The position numbers and the translations under genes are program-made. Below are positions 1-8,331 of a stretch of 64,000 nt of DNA, one piece after another. The first letter of the stretch is position 1, and the number at the start of each line of letters is the position of its first letter. Source of the stretch: Nitrospinota bacterium (lineage in GTDB: Bacteria > Nitrospinota_A > UBA7883 > JACRLM01); NCBI GenBank assembly GCA_016208975.1, contig JACQXA010000002.1, positions 146,420-210,419 of the forward strand, written 5' to 3'. Below the pieces are notes generated by a model, which was not told the origin of the DNA, made no database searches, and worked only from the letters and a program-made list of their open reading frames with translations.

Positions 1-588
1 ATGGCGGATGTAAAGGATGGCCAGCGTCATAAAACCAAGCGCCGCCGCGGGTAGGGCCAATGGCGATGGGGTGGGGCAGGCCTCAATCCTGTTTATAACC
101 GCCCAGGAGCCCTGGACGCTCCGGAATGTGATAACGCCGCGCCCATCTTTCATTCGCGCCGCCGGGGCGTCCAGCGTAAACGTGGAGGGAACGCCTTTGG
201 AATCCCAGAAGTCCGCCGTTAAACCCGACCCGGGCGCGGGCGTTATCCGCGCCACCTCCATCCCGCCGGTTTCCACCTGTATTTCCGGCGGGGCGGTATT
301 ATGGCTGTCCATGAAGCTTATGGTTATCCGGGTATCACCGGTGTACGGAGTTTCTATGGAAAACTCCTTGGATTCCGACCCAGCCCAGCCATCCATGGGG
401 CCGGGCAGTTGATAGGGCACAAGAGGCGACTGGAGCGTGGCCCGGTGCGCCTTTCGCCCCGCCCAGAACTCCCCTTCCTTCATCGAGGTGTCATGGACGT
501 ACACCACCTTCCGGGCCGATGAAAGGGCCAGGTCCGCAAGGCCCGCCAGCGCGATAGCCGCAATGAACAGAATTATCGCTTTTTTCAT
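1..588 (-). CDS. partial membrane-anchored protein (3' end outside window)
   Basis: An open minus-strand frame starts at ATG 588 and runs off the left edge without a stop (196 codons visible). The N-terminus has two Lys followed by a hydrophobic stretch (about residues 4-24), consistent with a signal anchor. The middle is a probable beta-rich extracytoplasmic domain (FSIETPYTG..., ITISFMDSH, IQVETGG). The visible end (about residues 176-196, LALPAAALGFMTLAILYIRH) looks like a transmembrane segment. It is the most downstream gene of a minus-strand group with other polysaccharide membrane proteins, so a role in glycan assembly or export is inferred. I do not recognise the family. Confidence 0.6.
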   Translation of the reverse strand, partial: MKKAIILFIAAIALAGLADLALSSARKVVYVHDTSMKEGEFWAGRKAHRATLQSPLVPYQLPGPMDGWAGSESKEFSIETPYTGDTRITISFMDSHNTAPPEIQVETGGMEVARITPAPGSGLTADFWDSKGVPSTFTLDAPAARMKDGRGVITFRSVQGSWAVINRIEACPTPSPLALPAAALGFMTLAILYIRH

Positions 589-847
589 GCCCGCAAAACA
601 GGTTGCACCAGGTGGAATGGAAGCCCGCTAAAGCATTGGCTTCCCGCATACGCAAACACGGAAAGATACCATATCGGGCATGGGATTGGAACGCGCGGGA
701 GGTGTCCCGGGATTCCCGGATAAAAATTGAAAGATCCTGAAAAATGTCATCCTGAGCCCGCCGAAGGGTGACAACAACTCTTCGTGCCATGGTTCGGCTG
801 GTCCACCATGACACGGTTTCCCCTTCCCGCCGCTTTGGCGTGGAGGT
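589..847. other. intergenic gap with a small hairpin repeat
   Basis: About 260 bp between two minus-strand membrane genes. No gene is supported. At 746-772 an imperfect inverted repeat (GTCATCC...GGGTGAC) resembles the core of the MITE-like element found at 14761 and 58789. It may be a decayed relic or an independent small hairpin. Confidence 0.4.
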
Positions 848-2272
848 TTACGGTTTCCTCCCAGTCATCAGCCGCCATCCTTCCAGTCCCCCTATGATGA
901 CGGGGTAAAGGTAAATGTGCCTCATGCGGAACAGCGTGCCCAGGTTTGGCACAAACAGCCCCAGCGGCAGGATGAAAAGCACAACGGAGATTACCAGCCA
1001 AACCTTCACATGCGCCCCTGCGCCAGCCCGGGCCAGGTAGATCATGAACCCGATGTACATGGCGTACCAGAACGCCGTCTCCAGCCCTCCTACAAGGCGG
1101 ATAAGCCTGCCGCCCCCTTGTCCGTCGGAAAGCCATGTGTTGGGGAAGGGCGAGAACAGCCCTATCTGCGCGCCCCGGGGGATATAGCGGGCAATGTCAT
1201 AAACATCGCGGAACAGTATCGTACTGTCCACGGTGTTGGTATCGGGCGTTATGTAATAGGTAAGGAAACTGTCCCGGTACTGGCTGGCGCGGAATATTTG
1301 CTGTTCGATGGCGCGGGGGATCCATCCGGTGTAACGCCATTGGGTCAGGAACCGGTCCATGAAAGGCTCCAGCCCTTCTTTGTGGGCGCGGGCCAGGTTT
1401 TCGAGAACCGCGCGCCGTTCGTCCACCGAAGGCCAGGGCGCCGTTTCCAGCCAGCGGGCTATTTTTGATTGGAGCTGTGGGGTATAGGCCGCCTCAGTGA
1501 CATTAGCGCGTACGACGCTGTAAACCCTGTCCGGCTCCTGGGCGTATGCGGGAATCGCCACCTGGCCGAACAGGGCCATTAACGTTAGCGCGACAGCGGC
1601 GGCGGCATGGATTAATGCGGGCCGGGCCCGCCAGGCTATCAACCCCAGGGAAATTATGGCGACAAGGGCTATTATCAGTTTGGCCTCCACCCGGATGCTC
1701 CCGCAGATAACCGCTCCCAGCGCCGGGGCCGTGACAAACAGGAACCGCCGTTCATTGGTAAGCAGGGCCACCCATCCTGCGCCCATGAGCAATACGCCAA
1801 GGTTGTAGAAAGGGTCTTTTAAAAGCTGGGTGGATAGCAACAGGGTGGAAGGCATCAACCCGAACAACAGCGCCGCCGCCCCGGCGAATCCCGCCCCTCC
1901 GGCGGTCAGGCGCATCACCAGAAAATAAACCAGCGCCACCTGCGCCGCCCAGGCTAAGGCGTTCAGCGGCTCGAACATCAACGGGTCCGGCGTGGTGGCG
2001 TAATAGATCATCGAGAGCGTTTTAACGTGAAACGGCTCGTCCTTGCGGAGCCACCTGCCGGTATCGCCGCTCTTTAGCATCCCGGCAAGCTCGGCGGCGG
2101 TGGCGTGATAGTTATAAGAGTCTTTCCCGAACTCCCACAACCCGGCGCCGTTGTGATGCCCGGCCATGAAGCCGGTGCGCGCCACGGCGGACATGGCCCC
2201 GGCGGCCATAAAATGGAACAGTACGAGGGCCGCGAATATTTTAAGTCCCCGCGCAAACCCGGTATTAGGCAA
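848..2272 (-). CDS. polytopic membrane protein, GT-C glycosyltransferase-like
   Basis: A 474-residue integral membrane protein. It has an N-terminal membrane segment (about 8-30), then a loop of about 80 residues, then about eight further hydrophobic segments, ending in a basic tail (GWRLMTGRKP). This layout, with a large first extracytoplasmic loop and a later SKxxLKDPF-like loop (TQLLKDPFYN), is typical of GT-C polyprenyl-phosphate-sugar transferases and of O-antigen polymerase or ligase-like proteins. No diagnostic catalytic motif was certain, so the assignment is by topology and neighbourhood. It lies in the same orientation as the SGNH hydrolase and a second GT-C-like gene upstream (3481-5028). 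Confidence 0.6.
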   Translation of the reverse strand: MPNTGFARGLKIFAALVLFHFMAAGAMSAVARTGFMAGHHNGAGLWEFGKDSYNYHATAAELAGMLKSGDTGRWLRKDEPFHVKTLSMIYYATTPDPLMFEPLNALAWAAQVALVYFLVMRLTAGGAGFAGAAALLFGLMPSTLLLSTQLLKDPFYNLGVLLMGAGWVALLTNERRFLFVTAPALGAVICGSIRVEAKLIIALVAIISLGLIAWRARPALIHAAAAVALTLMALFGQVAIPAYAQEPDRVYSVVRANVTEAAYTPQLQSKIARWLETAPWPSVDERRAVLENLARAHKEGLEPFMDRFLTQWRYTGWIPRAIEQQIFRASQYRDSFLTYYITPDTNTVDSTILFRDVYDIARYIPRGAQIGLFSPFPNTWLSDGQGGGRLIRLVGGLETAFWYAMYIGFMIYLARAGAGAHVKVWLVISVVLFILPLGLFVPNLGTLFRMRHIYLYPVIIGGLEGWRLMTGRKP

Positions 2273-2335
2273 AAGGCGCTCCCCTTGTTTTTGGCGATGT
2301 CGGTCGGGTGTAGTTTACCCTAAAACCGGCCCTGG

Positions 2336-3484
2336 CTATCTTGCGGGCTGACGCAAAAAAGGCCCTATTTTCCTGAAAACCGCCCCGGCGATGATTTTGT
2401 TGCCATAAGCCGAAGCGTGGCCTGAATACGGGGTAATGTTAAAACTCGCCGGGTCGAACCGTTCCTCGGCGATGTCCACCACCACAAGCCCGCTTTGGCC
2501 GTAAGCCGTTTTCAGCGATCCGGCGAACTCCGCGTAAGACATCTTCCCGTTCCGCTGATACCGTTTCAGGTCGGCTATCTCCGGGATGAAAAGCAGGACC
2601 GGCGTGAACCCGTTCTCTTTGCCCAGCGCCACGAACCGATCCACCACTGCCCTCATGGTCTTAACAGGGCGTTCTTCTTTCCAAAGGTCCTCCCACCGTT
2701 TAACGTCGAACAGAAGGTACTTCGAGGTCTGGATAAGGCTGACCGAGTATGGGAAGCCGATCGTGGGCCTGCGGCGGTTGTAATCGCGCCAGAAATCGTA
2801 TTTCTCCACGGCATCCAAGGCGCTGGCGCGGCCTTCGGGGGTTGAGAGGTTTTCAAGGTAATCCCCTTTCCAGCTGAAAACGCCGTTCTCCTCCACCAAT
2901 ACCGGCTTGAACCCGTATGCGGAGCCTTCGGCCCAGTAAAAACGCGGGTTGACGTTCACTATCCGGGCGATATTCTCGCTGAGCGCGCTCAGGATAACGA
3001 TTTTCGCATGGCGGCCCGCGTTTAAATCAAGCTCCAGTTTCAGCAACGCCTGGTCCGGCCCATAGCCACGGGCTCCAAAATTGGCGACGCCTGTCGCGGA
3101 GAGCTCCCCAAGATAATGAGGCCAGGTTTCATCATCGGCCACATCCTGGCAATAGGTGAACGAGTCGCCATAGACGGAGACACCTGTTTTACCGGGGCTC
3201 GAAGGCTCATTTCGGCTTGCCAGCGCGAAAGGCTCCGGCAGGTTCGAGTTTACCGGTATTTCGTCCCACCCCATCACCCGATGGAACGTGGGGCCGGGCA
3301 GTTTGGCCGCCGGGGCGTTTAAAACCTCTTCGGCGAACAGCCGCTCGTCCACCTTTATGTGGTAATGAAGCCTTTCCTCGCCGTAAAACCGGAAGAAGGC
3401 CCAGCTGGCCGATTCCACCGCCAGGGCCATCAATACGCAAAGCGTCACCCAAAACGCGGTCCGCCGTGGCTCTTTCCCGCTCAT
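2336..3484 (-). CDS. SGNH/GDSL-type hydrolase-like, membrane-anchored
   Basis: 382 residues with an N-terminal signal anchor (about 11-32) and a periplasmic SGNH-like domain. Block I is GDS at 106-108 (SVYGDSFTYC), block II is NFGARGYGPDQAL, a block III-like SALSEN follows, and the C-terminal block is SGHASAYGN with His356. The Asp usually found three residues before this His is replaced by Tyr353, so a Ser-His dyad or altered chemistry is possible. SGNH proteins in such loci often add or remove acetyl groups on glycans; that role is inferred here. The start ATG overlaps the stop of the upstream gene by 4 bp, indicating translational coupling. Confidence 0.72.
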   Translation of the reverse strand: MSGKEPRRTAFWVTLCVLMALAVESASWAFFRFYGEERLHYHIKVDERLFAEEVLNAPAAKLPGPTFHRVMGWDEIPVNSNLPEPFALASRNEPSSPGKTGVSVYGDSFTYCQDVADDETWPHYLGELSATGVANFGARGYGPDQALLKLELDLNAGRHAKIVILSALSENIARIVNVNPRFYWAEGSAYGFKPVLVEENGVFSWKGDYLENLSTPEGRASALDAVEKYDFWRDYNRRRPTIGFPYSVSLIQTSKYLLFDVKRWEDLWKEERPVKTMRAVVDRFVALGKENGFTPVLLFIPEIADLKRYQRNGKMSYAEFAGSLKTAYGQSGLVVVDIAEERFDPASFNITPYSGHASAYGNKIIAGAVFRKIGPFLRQPAR

Positions 3485-5028
3485 GGCCGCTCCTCGTCTT
3501 GCAGGGCTGGAGTCAAAAGATCCGTTCCCGTGTGGATACTTTTCAGCATCAGGTAGAAAAGTTTTGTTTCGTTATGGGGCTGTATTTTGGCGGGCGGAGC
3601 CACGGCGGCGTCCAGCGCAATCAAATTCCTCTCCATCCTCGGGAACGGGCTTTCGAAAGTGATTTTAACGTAGTTGAACTGTAGGTAGCCCAACATGCCG
3701 CATAGCAAAACCACGGCCATGGCGGCATAAACTTCGCGCCGCAACACCGTCATCAGAATGTATTTGATGAAAATGAATGCTACCAGCATATAGATTAACG
3801 GCCGCAATAAAAATAGCGCGCGCCCGTGGAACTGCGCCCACAAAGTTACCGAGCTGTATGTCTCGCCCATGGTTTTATAACCCGCGTAGGCTATGGGCAA
3901 CGTGACGGCCCATATAAGAAGCATGACGGCCATTTGCGCCACCCGTTCGTCCCCCGGCAGTATGGCCCTAATCTTGCCCGCAATGCCTCGCCAGTATCCG
4001 GAGCCGAGAAGCCACGCCATAATGGTCACCACAGCGAAAGCCGCCGCTGTGGCTATCAGCAAAGCCATCCAGGCCTTTCCGCCGGACAAACGCGTCACAG
4101 CGCCGTTGAAAAACAGGAACAGCGTAAGTAACAATCCCAACGCGGTAAAAAGGGGTTTGCGGCGGAACATTTCGGGTTGGGTCGCGGCGTCGGCGATCAT
4201 GGCGAAAAATGCAAGTATGGCGGCGTAATCCATGTGGATGTGGGGCAGGAAGATCAAGAATCCGTATGACGCCGCGTATCTTCCGCTAAAACGCAGGGCA
4301 AGCCATGCCATGGCCAGCATGGCCGCCTGGCCCGAGGGAACAAGGGAGAATGGTATGAACGCGTTCTGCGGATAAACCATGATGTGCCGCAGGCGCAAAA
4401 TAAAATCCCACGCGTCCGGCGCTTTCATCAGGAACCGGGCGTCGAATATGGGGGTGATCTGGAATGCGGCGGAGGCGGCGTATTCGGGCCTTAGCTCGGT
4501 TAGGGCCGAAACGCCCAACAATCCCCAGGCAAGAAGGAACGCGGAGAACACCAGCAAATCCTTTGGCCATGCGGCCACGGCTATGGTAACCGCCATGAGG
4601 GCCAAAAACATTCCGGCAAGCCCTGCCAGCATTGAAAACGCCACCGCCTGGGGATATTGGCGGCTCGAATCGAAAATCCCCAACCGCATGGCGGTTTTCG
4701 CGATGGGGCGGAACATGCGCTCCCAAAGAATGTAGCTGGAGCCGCGTTCCAACCGGTCGTTAATCCGCGCTTTCACTTCTTCCCCGGCTGTCCCGGTTTT
4801 CCTGGCCACGGCGGTTATGAATTCGCCATATTTACCGCCGCTGTCGGGTTTTACGGAATAAAGGTATAGCAGAAGATGGTCGTCGTCGGCCCCTTTTAAA
4901 TAGCTTTGGCCGTGGGCGAACCCCAGCAGGCCCACGCAAACTGCGATAAGTATCCCCGCGGCCAGCGCAAGTTTTGACAGGGTCGCTGAAACAGGAGATG
5001 AAGCGGATTTATTCGATTTGTCTGCCAT
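3481..5028 (-). CDS. polytopic membrane protein, GT-C-like
   Basis: 515 residues. A hydrophilic N-terminus is followed by a membrane segment (about 17-40), a loop of about 90 residues with acidic groups (KGADDDHLLL), then some 10 predicted membrane segments. There is a 4-bp overlap with the SGNH gene. The plan is that of GT-C sugar transferases or glycan polymerases but sequence motifs are not decisive. It is probably cotranscribed with the UPF0104 protein upstream (9-bp gap) and the SGNH gene downstream, suggesting a lipid-linked glycan assembly function in the inner membrane. Confidence 0.6.
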   Translation of the reverse strand: MADKSNKSASSPVSATLSKLALAAGILIAVCVGLLGFAHGQSYLKGADDDHLLLYLYSVKPDSGGKYGEFITAVARKTGTAGEEVKARINDRLERGSSYILWERMFRPIAKTAMRLGIFDSSRQYPQAVAFSMLAGLAGMFLALMAVTIAVAAWPKDLLVFSAFLLAWGLLGVSALTELRPEYAASAAFQITPIFDARFLMKAPDAWDFILRLRHIMVYPQNAFIPFSLVPSGQAAMLAMAWLALRFSGRYAASYGFLIFLPHIHMDYAAILAFFAMIADAATQPEMFRRKPLFTALGLLLTLFLFFNGAVTRLSGGKAWMALLIATAAAFAVVTIMAWLLGSGYWRGIAGKIRAILPGDERVAQMAVMLLIWAVTLPIAYAGYKTMGETYSSVTLWAQFHGRALFLLRPLIYMLVAFIFIKYILMTVLRREVYAAMAVVLLCGMLGYLQFNYVKITFESPFPRMERNLIALDAAVAPPAKIQPHNETKLFYLMLKSIHTGTDLLTPALQDEERP

Positions 5029-5037
5029 GGCGGCGTC

Positions 5038-6090
5038 CTATTTATTTCCCTCTTCCCGCTCCAGGTTTTTCAGGTTGGCGATGGACACGCCGCTGTCGCC
5101 CCGTAAGCTGGACAGATACACGAGCCCTCCAATAACCAGACACAGGGCGATGTTCACCGCGTGGAACAGAACCGCCAGCTCCACCCCCTTGTTGGAGCCG
5201 AACATGGCGAACACCGCGCCAAACCCCACCTCGCCCACGCCAAGCCCGCTGGGCGCCACCGGGATGGAGTTTATCAGCGCGCATACCGGCAGGGCGAACA
5301 GATACTGCCAGAAGGGCAGTTCCGTAATTTTCAGCGCCGCGGCCATCAGCCATATGGAGGCGTATGCCACCAGCTGGGCGATGATGGAGAAAACCAGCGA
5401 CCGCAACATAAGCCCGGGTTCTCTGCCGAAGTTCTTGGTGGCTCCGTGGATTTTCATAATGGCCGCCGAAAAAGGGAGCAGGCCGATAAGACGCGCCAGC
5501 GCTGGCGATTCGCCCACCCGCTTGCTCATAAACAATAACGCCATTACCGAAGACATGGCGAAGGCGATTATGGAAAACAAAACCAGGCCTTTAATGGATG
5601 GCGTCCACCATCCGGGCGTATCCGGCGAAATCCAGACGAACGCCGCCGCGCCCGCGCCCGCCAGGGCGGCCATTAAAAACATGGTGTACAGACCTGCTAT
5701 CCTGTCGAAGAAAACCGTGGTGACCAGGGCGGTTTTCTGGCTCTGGCCCCGGGCCAGGTAATAGGCTTTAACGATGTCGCCCCCCACAACGCCGGGCAGG
5801 GCGATGCTGAAGAACATGCCGATGAGGGTAAGCCGTAGCGCCGGGCCGAACCCCACGGAAAATTTCATGGCCGAAAGAAGCGCCCGCCACCGTTCCACAC
5901 CGATGGCGATGGCTGTTAATGTGAGCGCCAGGCTGGCGGCCACGTGGCCCGGCGTTTCGGTGAGCGCCATGCCAAGGGCCGCAAAATCCAGCCGCCCGGA
6001 GCCGTACAGCCACGCGAATATCCCCGCCACAAGCATGAGCTTTACGGCCATAATGGCCCTTTGTTTATCCGCTCCGGCGGCGCCAGCCAT
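5038..6090 (-). CDS. UPF0104 / LPG-synthase transmembrane-family protein
   Basis: 350 residues, mostly hydrophobic. The segment PGVVGGDIVKAYYLAR (about 100-115) is the hallmark of the family that includes the flippase domain of MprF and many proteins in archaeal and bacterial glycosylation loci. Members are flippase-like or modulate lipid-linked intermediates. The C-terminal part has the conserved PSGLGVGEVGF loop. It is the first gene of the minus-strand group and diverges from the DUF2304-GT2 gene at 6283; the 192-bp gap should hold both promoters. A lipid-translocation role is inferred from family, not shown. Confidence 0.82.
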   Translation of the reverse strand: MAGAAGADKQRAIMAVKLMLVAGIFAWLYGSGRLDFAALGMALTETPGHVAASLALTLTAIAIGVERWRALLSAMKFSVGFGPALRLTLIGMFFSIALPGVVGGDIVKAYYLARGQSQKTALVTTVFFDRIAGLYTMFLMAALAGAGAAAFVWISPDTPGWWTPSIKGLVLFSIIAFAMSSVMALLFMSKRVGESPALARLIGLLPFSAAIMKIHGATKNFGREPGLMLRSLVFSIIAQLVAYASIWLMAAALKITELPFWQYLFALPVCALINSIPVAPSGLGVGEVGFGAVFAMFGSNKGVELAVLFHAVNIALCLVIGGLVYLSSLRGDSGVSIANLKNLEREEGNK

Positions 6091-6282
6091 ATCCTGTCAG
6101 AGACTCCTGGTTTTAGTGATGGGCGCGGTGTTTTATCCGCGACGCGATATTGTAACGCACGACAGCGCGGAAAAGGGGGCCAGGTTGCTTTTTAGGGTGG
6201 TTAAACTGTGGCCTGGGCCCCCAAGGTGCGGTATCATTTTTTAAAGCGCCGGTGGCGCCATGTTTAATTCCTGGAAAGCCGC
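6091..6282. promoter_or_regulatory. divergent intergenic region
   Basis: A 192-bp gap between divergent genes, so promoters for both must lie here, but no convincing -35/-10 pair was found. A perfect small hairpin (GCGCC-GGTG-GCGCC) lies at about 6245-6258, shortly before the GT2 start. Confidence 0.4.
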
Positions 6283-7347
6283 ATGGAAGACCTTTTTCAC
6301 ATATCGAACCTAAGGCTGTTGGGGGCGCTCACGGGCGCGGTGGCCATTTATTGCGCCATCAGGAAGTTGCGCTCCTATTCCGACAGCCGGGCCAGCGTGT
6401 CCGCCTTGGGCGGGTTCGGTATAGTAATCCTGCTTGTTAGCCTTTTCCCCTCCCTTGTAAACATCCCCGCCGGGGTGATCGGCGAACGGGGCCAGCCTTC
6501 GGGCAGGATAATCACCTTATTGGTCATATCGGTCTTATTTTTATTCGTGGCGCTCATTGATGAGCGGGGCAAACGGGAAAAACTGGCCGCCCAGTTCGAC
6601 AGGCTTGTAAGAAAGCTCGCCATGGACCGGTTCATGTCCATGGAGGACCTTGCGCCCATGGAGCGCGCCGTTATCATCGTCATGCCCGCGTATAACGAGG
6701 TGGAGAACATCGCCCAGGTCCTGCCGCGAATCCCCGGGATGGTCCTTGGCCTGCCTTTGATAACCCTTGTGGTGGACGATGGAAGCGCGGACGGCACCGG
6801 CGATTCGGCCCGGGCCCTGGGGGCGCGGGTCATAAGCAACGTGACAAACCGGGGCGGGGGCGCGTCCATCCGCCTGGGGCTGGACGCCGCGAAGGCCATG
6901 GCCAACGATGGCGCCGTGGTGATAATGGACGCGGACGGCCAGCACCAGCCGGAAGAGCTGGAGACCCTTGTCGCCCCGGCGCTTGCGGGGGTGGCGGACA
7001 TGGTGGTGGGCTCCCGCATACTGGGCGCCCGGGAGAGCGACTCGGCCATCCGCCTGGCCGGGGTGCATTTTTTCAGCGCGCTTTTAAGCCTGCTCACGGG
7101 GTTTAAGATCACAGACTGCTCCAGCGGCTACCGCGCCCTGCGGATGGACGCCCTGCGAAAGATGGACTTGCGGCAGGACCAGTTCTGGGCCGCCGAACAG
7201 CTATTAGAAGCCGGTAAGAGGGGTTTGAAACACACCGAACGCCCCATCACCATAACGCGCAGGATAAGCGGCGTGAGCAAAAAGGGGACCAACCTGGTTT
7301 ACGGGTTCAACTTCATGCGCTCCATCGTCAAGACCTGGATACGGTGA
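6283..7347 (+). CDS. DUF2304 membrane domain fused to GT2 glycosyltransferase
   Basis: 354 residues. Residues 1 to about 115 hold three hydrophobic segments and a basic linker, matching the DUF2304 type that often sits beside or is fused to dolichol-phosphate-mannose-synthase-like enzymes. From about 125 a GT-A domain follows: IVMPAYNEVENI, VVDDGSADGT and the metal-binding MDADGQHQ. Such enzymes move a sugar from an NDP donor to polyprenyl phosphate, supplying GT-C transferases like the two encoded on the other strand. The downstream epimerase begins 4 nt after the stop codon. Confidence 0.85.
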   Translation: MEDLFHISNLRLLGALTGAVAIYCAIRKLRSYSDSRASVSALGGFGIVILLVSLFPSLVNIPAGVIGERGQPSGRIITLLVISVLFLFVALIDERGKREKLAAQFDRLVRKLAMDRFMSMEDLAPMERAVIIVMPAYNEVENIAQVLPRIPGMVLGLPLITLVVDDGSADGTGDSARALGARVISNVTNRGGGASIRLGLDAAKAMANDGAVVIMDADGQHQPEELETLVAPALAGVADMVVGSRILGARESDSAIRLAGVHFFSALLSLLTGFKITDCSSGYRALRMDALRKMDLRQDQFWAAEQLLEAGKRGLKHTERPITITRRISGVSKKGTNLVYGFNFMRSIVKTWIR

Positions 7348-7351
7348 CGCG

Positions 7352-8314
7352 GTGAAGCTGGGCCGTATATTGGTTACCGGCGGGGCCGGATTCATCGGCG
7401 CAAGCCTGGTTAAACGCCTGGTGGCGGAAGGGGCGCGGGTAACGGTGTTCGACAATTTTTCGACCGGCTCCCGGAAGGCGGTGGATGGTTGCGGCGCTAC
7501 CGTCATTGAAGGGGATGTGCGGGACCCTCAAGCCGTGGAACGGGCCGTGGCCGGGCATGACGCGGTGGCCCATCTTGCCGGGCACGCCGATGTGGCCGAG
7601 TCCATAAAAGACCCAATGCTGGATTTCGGGGTGAATGTGGCCGGAAGCCTGAACACCCTCATGGCGTCGGTTAAGAACGGCGTTAAAAGGTTCATATTCG
7701 CTTCCTCCTCGGCGGCGGTGGGGGAGGCGCCCCAGCCGGTGGATGAGAACTCGCCGCTAAAACCCCTGTCGGCTTATGGCGCCTCGAAAATGGCGGTGGA
7801 GGGCTATTTGTCCGCCTGTCACGCCTCTTATGGGATTCAAACCGCCGCCCTGCGCTTCTCCAACGTTTATGGGCCGGGCTCGATGATGAAGTCCGACGTG
7901 GTGTCGGTGTTCTTCAGGAACGCGCTGGAGGGCAGGCCGCTTGCCATCTATGGCGATGGCGGGCAGACCCGGGATTTTATATACATAGACGACCTGTGCC
8001 GGGCCATTATCCTTACGCTGGAGAATGGGCGCCACAACGCCGGAGGTCCGAATATATGGGGTTCAGCCTACCAGCTGGGTTCCGGGACGGAGACTTCGAT
8101 AAACAGCCTGGGCGATATGGTAAAGCGAGTCGTGGAGCGTCACGCCGGGATAACCGCCCCAATAGAATATTTGCCACCCCGGCCCGGGGAGATAATCAGG
8201 AATTACGCCGACATCTCAAACTTCTCGCGGGTTTTCGGATTCAAGCCGGAAACCGCCCTACCGGAAGGGCTGGAGCGCGTCTGGGAGTTCTTCCGCAAGG
8301 AACTTGGGAAGTAA
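7352..8314 (+). CDS. NAD-dependent nucleotide-sugar epimerase (GalE-like)
   Basis: 320 residues with a GTG start 4 nt after the GT2 stop. It is an extended short-chain dehydrogenase: GGAGFIG binds NAD near the N-terminus, DNFSTG follows strand 2, the catalytic region has SSSAAVG and YGASK (YxxxK), and there is a RFSNVYGP substrate loop. Closest in type to UDP-glucose/UDP-N-acetylglucosamine 4-epimerases, though dehydratase or reductase activity cannot be excluded. It ends 17 bp from the end of the convergent ankyrin gene. Confidence 0.85.
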   Translation: MKLGRILVTGGAGFIGASLVKRLVAEGARVTVFDNFSTGSRKAVDGCGATVIEGDVRDPQAVERAVAGHDAVAHLAGHADVAESIKDPMLDFGVNVAGSLNTLMASVKNGVKRFIFASSSAAVGEAPQPVDENSPLKPLSAYGASKMAVEGYLSACHASYGIQTAALRFSNVYGPGSMMKSDVVSVFFRNALEGRPLAIYGDGGQTRDFIYIDDLCRAIILTLENGRHNAGGPNIWGSAYQLGSGTETSINSLGDMVKRVVERHAGITAPIEYLPPRPGEIIRNYADISNFSRVFGFKPETALPEGLERVWEFFRKELGK

Positions 8315-8331
8315 CGGCGGTATCAGGCCGG

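Noticed and set aside
5018-5761. Plus-strand frame opposite the UPF0104 gene
   Set aside because: No recognisable domain; the minus strand has the GDIVKAYYLAR hallmark.
6215-6237. Promoter with TATCAT at 6232 for the GT2 gene
   Set aside because: No acceptable -35 element at normal spacing; not listed as a separate feature.
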